A stretch of DNA of 37,300 nt from Flavobacteriaceae bacterium (GTDB taxonomy: Bacteria; Bacteroidota; Bacteroidia; Flavobacteriales; Flavobacteriaceae), in assembly GCA_018402385.1 (NCBI GenBank), contig JAGYJA010000009.1, positions 1 to 37,300 on the forward strand, given 5' to 3'. This document shows positions 32,976 to 37,300 of this stretch, piece by piece. Within the stretch, counting starts at the first letter, position 1, and every line of letters starts with the position of its first letter. A model generated the notes under the pieces. It saw nothing but the letters and a program-made list of their open reading frames with translations. It did no database searches and was not told the origin of the DNA. Made by a program: the position numbers and the translations under genes.

Positions 32976-33494
32976 ATGAAAAAGATACACATAGTAATGA
33001 TGCTCTTCTCATTTTTGACTTCGCCATACATCTGTATGGCACAGTCAAAAAAGAAAGCTGACAAAGAAACTGCTGAGTGGAGATATGAAATTGAAGCAGT
33101 GGGCACGGGAACGCAAGGCACCTATCAAATTAAAGTCTGGTCATATTCAAAAAAACCGGAAACAGCTATTGAACAAGCAAAAAAAAATGCAGTTCATGGG
33201 ATAATTTTCAAAGGATTTCCTAATAAAGACAGGGTTCCAGGGCAAAAAGCATTAGCACAAAGTCCAAATCTGGAGCAGGAAAAAGAAGATTTTTTTAAAG
33301 ATTTTTTTCAAGATGGAGGGAAGTATCAAAAATTTGTGACTCTAACTAATAATGGTGCTATTGCCGCAGGCGATAGAATTAAAATCAGTAAAAAAGAATA
33401 CAAAATAGGTGTTGTAGTCAATGTTAATAAAGACGCATTACGAAAAGATTTGGAAGATGCGGGAATTATCAAAGGACTTGGCAGTGGTTTTTAA
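32976..33494 (+). CDS. Exported protein of unknown function, paralogue of the next gene
   Basis: This 172-residue protein has a signal peptide (MKKIHIVMMLFSFLTSPYIC, then MAQ). The mature part starts with a Lys-rich stretch and holds 'QGTYQIKVWSYSKKPETAIE', 'QAKKNAVHGIIFKGFP' and 'FFKDFFQDGGKYQKFVTLTN'. It ends 'LEDAGIIKGLGSGF'. It aligns over most of its length with the lipoprotein encoded next (gene 3). No catalytic motif is evident. It starts 25 bp after gene 1. Confidence 0.8.
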   Translation: MKKIHIVMMLFSFLTSPYICMAQSKKKADKETAEWRYEIEAVGTGTQGTYQIKVWSYSKKPETAIEQAKKNAVHGIIFKGFPNKDRVPGQKALAQSPNLEQEKEDFFKDFFQDGGKYQKFVTLTNNGAIAAGDRIKISKKEYKIGVVVNVNKDALRKDLEDAGIIKGLGSGF

Positions 33495-33508
33495 TAAAAT
33501 AAATAGAA

Positions 33509-34000
33509 ATGAAATATTTAATTTATACAAAAATACTTTTTGGAGTATCAATACTTTTTTTTTCTTGTAATTCTCAAAAGAGAATTGCCGGGAATTACTC
33601 CTACAAAACAGAATGTCTTGGACTTGAAATGGATGGCTCGCAAACTGTTAAGGCATGGGGTCCCGGCAAAAACAGAATGGATGAAATAGAACATGCAAAA
33701 AAGATCGCTGTAAAGGATGTACTATTTAATGGTATATATGAAGGAAAACAGGATTGTGAAAAAAGGCCTGTTATTGTTGAAGTTAATGCACGTCAAAAAT
33801 ATGAGACCTATTTTAATGAATTCTTTTCAGATAAAGGAGAATATAAAAAATTTGTATCATTAAATGATGGATATTTTAGTCAAAAAGTCTCTGGAGCCAA
33901 TAAGAATGTTCGTTATGGTTTTACACAGGGAGTTGTTTTAAGGGTACTCCGTGCCGAACTTAAACAAAAAATGATTGAGGATGGTATTCTCAAAAATTAA
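33509..34000 (+). CDS. Lipoprotein of unknown function, paralogue of the previous gene
   Basis: This 163-residue protein has a lipobox 'LFFSC' with C20. The mature part shows 'GSQTVKAWGPGKNRMDEIEH', 'AKKIAVKDVLFNGIY', 'YFNEFFSDKGEYKKFVSLND' and 'LKQKMIEDGILKN'. Each corresponds in order to a segment of gene 2, with the AKK-NAV/IAV motif and the FF-D-G-Y-KFV motif shared. So gene 2 is soluble and gene 3 membrane-anchored. It starts 14 bp after gene 2. Confidence 0.82.
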   Translation: MKYLIYTKILFGVSILFFSCNSQKRIAGNYSYKTECLGLEMDGSQTVKAWGPGKNRMDEIEHAKKIAVKDVLFNGIYEGKQDCEKRPVIVEVNARQKYETYFNEFFSDKGEYKKFVSLNDGYFSQKVSGANKNVRYGFTQGVVLRVLRAELKQKMIEDGILKN

Positions 34001-34017
34001 CAGTTAAAATAAAAAAA

Positions 34018-34971
34018 ATGAAACATTTAATTTTAGCATTTTTATTGGTTTTATGCACAGCAAGTGCTTTTTCACAAGCAAAAAAACCAACAATTATGAT
34101 TGTGCCAAGCGATGTTTGGTGTAATACAAATGGTTATATGATGGAGTTTGATAATCAAGGATTACAAGTTAAGGTTCCTGATTATAAAAAAGCTTTACAA
34201 GAAAATTCAGATTTGTTATTAGTTATTAGTAAAATAAACGAATTAATGGCAGATAGAGGTTTCCCACTTAAAAATTTGGAATCATCTCTTAAGTCATTAG
34301 AAAGTGAGGCTGCAGAAGATGCCATGTTAACCAGTAAAGGAGGAGGAGAGATTAATGAAAGTCCGATAGATGCATTAAAGAAAGTCGCAAAAGCAGATAT
34401 TTGGATGCAAATGACATGGACAGTAAATACTACGGGACCTAAAAAATCAATTACTTTTAATTTACAAGGATTAGACGCTTATACCGATAAGCAAATTGCT
34501 GGGGCTTCTGGTACTGGCGAACCATCATTTACTGCCGAATTGCCAGTACTATTAGAAGAAGCCGTTCTTTCACACCTTGATAATTTTAATGTTCAACTTC
34601 AGAATCATTTTGATGATATGTTTACAAATGGTCGGGAAATTACGCTTCGCATTATGACATGGGATACATGGGATTATGATTTAGAAACAGATGAGTTTGG
34701 AGATGATGAACTTGGATTTTTATTAGAAGATTGGGTTGCTAATAATACTGTTGAGGGTAGATTCTCGACCTCAACTTCTACTGAGAATATGATGTTATTG
34801 GAACAGGTTCGGATTCCTTTGTATTACGAAAGAAATGGCAGGCAAAGAGCACTAGATGCTAGAGGATGGGCAAACGGATTAAGAAAATACTTAAAGGATA
34901 CTTACGGAATTGAATCGAAATTAATGATGAAGGGTCTTGGTCAGGCTCAATTAGTTTTAGGTGAAAAATAA
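34018..34971 (+). CDS. DUF6175-like exported protein
   Basis: This 317-residue protein has a signal peptide (MKHLILAFLLVLCTASAFSQ). It begins 'KKPTIMIVPSDVWCNTNGYM', then 'VPDYKKALQENSDLLLVISK', an 'ADRGFPLKNLESSLKSLE' helix and 'LLEEAVLSHLDNFNVQLQNH'. The C-terminal part has 'RQRALDARGWANGLRKYLKD' and ends 'MKGLGQAQLVLGEK'. I recognise this as the DUF6175 family of Bacteroidota, with the name from memory. The layout (a beta strand after the signal, then helices with repeated 'I-ELMADRGF') recalls CsgG/LpoB-like folds, which is inference only. Cytoplasmic enzymes are excluded by the signal peptide. It is the fourth gene, 17 bp after gene 3. Confidence 0.78.
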   Translation: MKHLILAFLLVLCTASAFSQAKKPTIMIVPSDVWCNTNGYMMEFDNQGLQVKVPDYKKALQENSDLLLVISKINELMADRGFPLKNLESSLKSLESEAAEDAMLTSKGGGEINESPIDALKKVAKADIWMQMTWTVNTTGPKKSITFNLQGLDAYTDKQIAGASGTGEPSFTAELPVLLEEAVLSHLDNFNVQLQNHFDDMFTNGREITLRIMTWDTWDYDLETDEFGDDELGFLLEDWVANNTVEGRFSTSTSTENMMLLEQVRIPLYYERNGRQRALDARGWANGLRKYLKDTYGIESKLMMKGLGQAQLVLGEK

Positions 34972-34988
34972 ATTTTAAAATTAGAAAT

Positions 34989-35957
34989 ATGAAAAAAATA
35001 ACATTAATAATAGGGGTTTTTCTTTTGAATTTTGTTTTGTTTGCTCAAAACAATCAAGGGAAAGCAGATGATGCAGGGCGTATAGCCCTTGCATCGGTAG
35101 TTTCTGATCAAATTGAAGGACTAACGCCTTCTGCTCAATCAAACTTACAGAACAAGTTAAATCGTATTGCTACAAAAAATGGTATGGGTGGCAGTTCTTT
35201 AAATAATCGTTTTATTATTACTGCCAATGTTGTTGTATTAACGAAGGATATTACTCCTACTGCCCCTCCTATGCAAGCATATACCTTAGAAGTAACTCTT
35301 TACATTGGAGATGGCATTGAAGGTACTTTGTTTTCAAGTACTTCAGTAACACTAAAAGGTGTTGGTAAAACAGAAACAAAAGCCTATGTGGCTGCACTAA
35401 AAAATCTAAAGGTTGCTGACCCGAAATACCAAAGCTTTATTGAGCAAGGAAAAAATAAAATAATAGAGTATTATAACAGTAAATGTGATTTTATTTTGAA
35501 AGAAGCCGATGCGTTAGTTAGTCAAAATGAATTTGACGCAGCCATTGCAAAATTAGTTTCAATTCCAGAAGTCTGTAAAGAATGTTTTGATAAAGCAATG
35601 GACAAAGTTGGGCCCATATATCAACAACAAATAGATCGCCAATGTAAAATGGATTTGGCAGAAGCAAAAAATGTGTGGAATGCTAATCAGGATGTTAGTG
35701 GCGCAAGTCAAGCATCCAATTATCTTGGCAATGTAGATCCAAATTCATCTTGTTATAATGAAGCACTTAACTTTTCAAATGTGATAGCGAAAAGAATAAA
35801 AGAATTAGATCAACGTGAGTGGAACTTTAAGTTAAAACAACAGCAAGATGATGTAGACATTCAGAAATCTACAATAAAAGCTGCGCGTGATATCGGAGTA
35901 GCATATGGGAATAACCAACCACAAAATGTTACTTATAGATATACGAGTTGGTGGTAG
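34989..35957 (+). CDS. Exported protein of unknown function with C-terminal repeat-like helices
   Basis: This 322-residue protein has a signal peptide (MKKITLIIGVFLLNFVLFAQ). The N-terminal half has beta strands and 'GRIALASVVSDQIEGL', 'RFIITANVVVLTKDI' and 'YTLEVTLYIGDGIEG'. The second half is helical with paired cysteines in 'VCKECFDKAMDKV' and 'DRQCKMDLAEAKNVW', TPR-like spacing and a long basic coiled-coil 'KRIKELDQREWNFKLKQQQD'. It ends in Trp-Trp. It is the last gene of the operon. Family members with the same segment order exist in Bacteroidota in my recollection; their function is unknown to me. Confidence 0.8.
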   Translation: MKKITLIIGVFLLNFVLFAQNNQGKADDAGRIALASVVSDQIEGLTPSAQSNLQNKLNRIATKNGMGGSSLNNRFIITANVVVLTKDITPTAPPMQAYTLEVTLYIGDGIEGTLFSSTSVTLKGVGKTETKAYVAALKNLKVADPKYQSFIEQGKNKIIEYYNSKCDFILKEADALVSQNEFDAAIAKLVSIPEVCKECFDKAMDKVGPIYQQQIDRQCKMDLAEAKNVWNANQDVSGASQASNYLGNVDPNSSCYNEALNFSNVIAKRIKELDQREWNFKLKQQQDDVDIQKSTIKAARDIGVAYGNNQPQNVTYRYTSWW

Positions 35958-36116
35958 TATTGGATAAATTATGCTGAAAGAATAAAACTTTTTGATAATG
36001 TGATTGTTTTTCAGTTTTTTGTTTAATAATTGGTTATTGATAAAACTTGAAAGGTTATAAGTAGTAAAATGGCTCAATCGATTCAATTGTACTGTCGAAG
36101 GGGCCTTTATTTAGAC

Positions 36117-36146
36117 AAAATGCGGAATCCCATGAAATTTATCAAA
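36117..36146 (+). repeat. Boundary motif, copy 3, right of the operon
   Basis: AAAATGCGGAATCCCATGAA, a variant of the motif at 29845, 31059 and 36331 with GTA changed to ATG in the second half. It lies about 160 bp after the last operon gene. Confidence 0.7.
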
Positions 36147-36324
36147 ATCACATTAATTATTTAGTGATATTAAAATGTAACTAGTGACTTTTAATTATTA
36201 ACTATATGCACTTTTAGAAGATTCTATCCTCATTAACAGCCAAATATTTTATAAATAACTTTTTCTAAGCTTCTTTATTCTCTCTATTTTATTTTCAAAT
36301 TGGTGCTAGTATCTTTAGAATTTT

Positions 36325-36566
36325 TTTCCAAAAATGCGGAATCCCGTAAAATTTATCCCACCCACACATGTAGGTTTGTAGAAATAAAGTAAAATCTATT
36401 GCGTAATCTTCAAACAATTGCCTTAAAAATCTTGCTTTATTTACTGAATTACTAAAAATATCTTAAAATCTTACACTTACTGAAATGTGCTTGCAGTAAC
36501 AAATGTTAAACTTGTGAAACAGTATTTCAGTGAGCTGATGCTAAGGGGAATGAACATAAGAGTCGT
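36325..36566 (+). repeat. ~245-bp flanking repeat, right copy
   Basis: Partner of 31056-31300. It begins with the fourth boundary motif and runs into the start of the intact HTH gene. Confidence 0.85.
36477..36499 (+). promoter_or_regulatory. Conserved inverted repeat, right copy
   Basis: TTACTG (36477-36482) and CAGTAA (36494-36499), 11-nt spacer, identical to the left copy. It ends 50 bp before the HTH start, so a role as autoregulatory operator is possible. Confidence 0.5.
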
Positions 36567-36771
36567 CATACGTTTACACGAAATGATTTCGCTGGAAAAC
36601 ACTGGTAAACCAAGTGATTTGGCAGACCTGTTAAACGTGTCTGAACGCACCGTCTATAACTACATCGCCTTTATGAAAGAAGAACTGAAAGCGCCCATCA
36701 ACTACTCCCCTGTGAAGGAGAGCTACTACTATAGCGAACCCCCGGGATTGCGGTTTGTGGCTGAGAATTGA
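36550..36771 (+). CDS. Small HTH-domain regulator
   Basis: This 73-residue protein has a helix-turn-helix (about 23-45): 'GKPSDLADLLNVSERTVYNY' and a following 'IAFMKEELKAPINYS', of the winged-helix 'HTH_11' kind. The start is ATG 36550, behind an AAGGGG run; a GTG at 36487 is in frame but lies within the conserved repeat. No ligand or sensor domain is seen. The C-terminus 'YYYSEPPGLRFVAEN' resembles small flavobacterial HTH proteins. It is the intact partner of the dead copy at 31277. It is followed 12 bp later by the thermonuclease-like gene. Confidence 0.82.
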   Translation: MNIRVVIRLHEMISLENTGKPSDLADLLNVSERTVYNYIAFMKEELKAPINYSPVKESYYYSEPPGLRFVAEN

Positions 36772-36783
36772 TAAAAATAACAA

Positions 36784-37300
36784 ATGGTCCTCATTAAAAA
36801 AATAGCTTTTGCACTTTTACTTAGTACTGCTTTTTCTTGTCAGGAACGTATGGTCCGTGCTGATGCTTCTGTATTCACAGAAACAAAATTTGAAACTCAG
36901 GACAGAAAATATGTAACAGGCAAAGTCACCCGCATCGCAGACGGCGACACCTTTGCAATGATTTTTGACAACGGCTTTGAAGTACGAGTACGATTAAACG
37001 GCATAGACAGTCCTGAAAAGAAACAAGCGTTTTCTAAAAGAGCAAAACAAACCCTCTCAGAGTTGATTTACAACAAAGAAGTAAAAGTGTATTATGATAG
37101 CAAAGACCGCTATGGACGTGTTTTGGGTGACATTTATATTGGCAATTTAAATGTTAACCATGAAATGATACGTCGTGGTATGGCCTGGCATTTCATCCGC
37201 TATTCAGATGATCAAACACTGGCAGCTTTAGAGAAAGAATCCAGAAAAAATAAAATTGGCTTGTGGGCAGACCCGAATCCGGTGGCGCCTTGGGAGTTTA
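36784..37300 (+). CDS. Thermonuclease (SNase)-like lipoprotein, 3' truncated by the window end
   Basis: The frame is open from ATG 36784 to the end of the window (172 codons seen). It has a lipobox 'STAFSC' (C19), then an SNase domain: 'RIADGDTF' near residue 52, 'VRVRLNGIDSPEKKQAFSKR' with the Arg, Asp and Glu expected of the active site, and 'YYDSKDRYGRVLGDIYI' with the second Arg. 'IGLWADPNPVAPWEF' closes the visible part. It should be an outer-surface or periplasmic nuclease that cleaves DNA or RNA with calcium. Only a few residues are likely missing. Confidence 0.92.
   Translation, partial: MVLIKKIAFALLLSTAFSCQERMVRADASVFTETKFETQDRKYVTGKVTRIADGDTFAMIFDNGFEVRVRLNGIDSPEKKQAFSKRAKQTLSELIYNKEVKVYYDSKDRYGRVLGDIYIGNLNVNHEMIRRGMAWHFIRYSDDQTLAALEKESRKNKIGLWADPNPVAPWEF

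Larger units (their letters stand above)
35958..36549. other. Gene-free region right of the operon
   Basis: No gene is seen. It contains the third boundary motif (36117-36146), the right copy of the 245-bp repeat (36325-36566) and about 180 bp of AT-rich sequence between them. No convincing terminator hairpin was found after the operon. Confidence 0.6.

Overview
The window looks like chromosomal DNA of a member of the Bacteroidota, most likely class Flavobacteriia. The evidence is the repeated -7 element TAnnTTTG in front of genes, the near absence of Shine-Dalgarno sequences, T9SS-type C-terminal sorting domains, a menaquinone-pathway cluster and several protein families typical of flavobacteria. 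No species can be named from the sequence alone. No tRNA, rRNA, CRISPR array or transposase gene was seen.

The left part (1-23,000) is compact and housekeeping in character. It holds the 3' part of uvrA, a LOG-family nucleotide hydrolase, a secreted nuclease/phosphatase, an M1-like outer-membrane fusion protein without a zinc motif, a SulP anion transporter, a CvfB-like S1 protein, a DUF2853 protein, menD-menF-menI (menaquinone), an esterase, a secreted LRR protein, dnaK with a sigma-54-like promoter, a PepD dipeptidase, a secreted endonuclease I, a DUF2911 protein, a light/DNA-repair style operon (SRPBCC, SDR, photolyase) and a YjdI-type ferredoxin. A structured RNA candidate lies between the endonuclease I and DUF2911 genes.

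The middle part (23,000-31,300) changes in style. Genes are sparse and three of them (a 190-aa membrane protein, a response regulator and its sensor kinase) each carry a single-base frameshift. The spaces between them are filled with dispersed direct and inverted repeats, CT-rich simple repeats with an 8-nt period and 14-nt tandem repeats. It also holds a small lipoprotein with a multi-hairpin RNA candidate upstream, a single-pass membrane protein of unknown function with a broken duplicate of its C-terminus, and an ankyrin gene bracketed by 79-bp direct repeats.

The right part (31,056-36,600) is the strongest candidate for an undescribed system. It is a tight operon of five exported proteins, one of which I recognise as DUF6175-like, and two of which are paralogues of each other. 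The operon is flanked by two copies of a roughly 245-bp repeat. The right copy runs into an intact small HTH regulator gene, the left copy into a dead copy of the same gene (start ATG to ACG, plus a stop). The window ends inside a thermonuclease-like lipoprotein gene.
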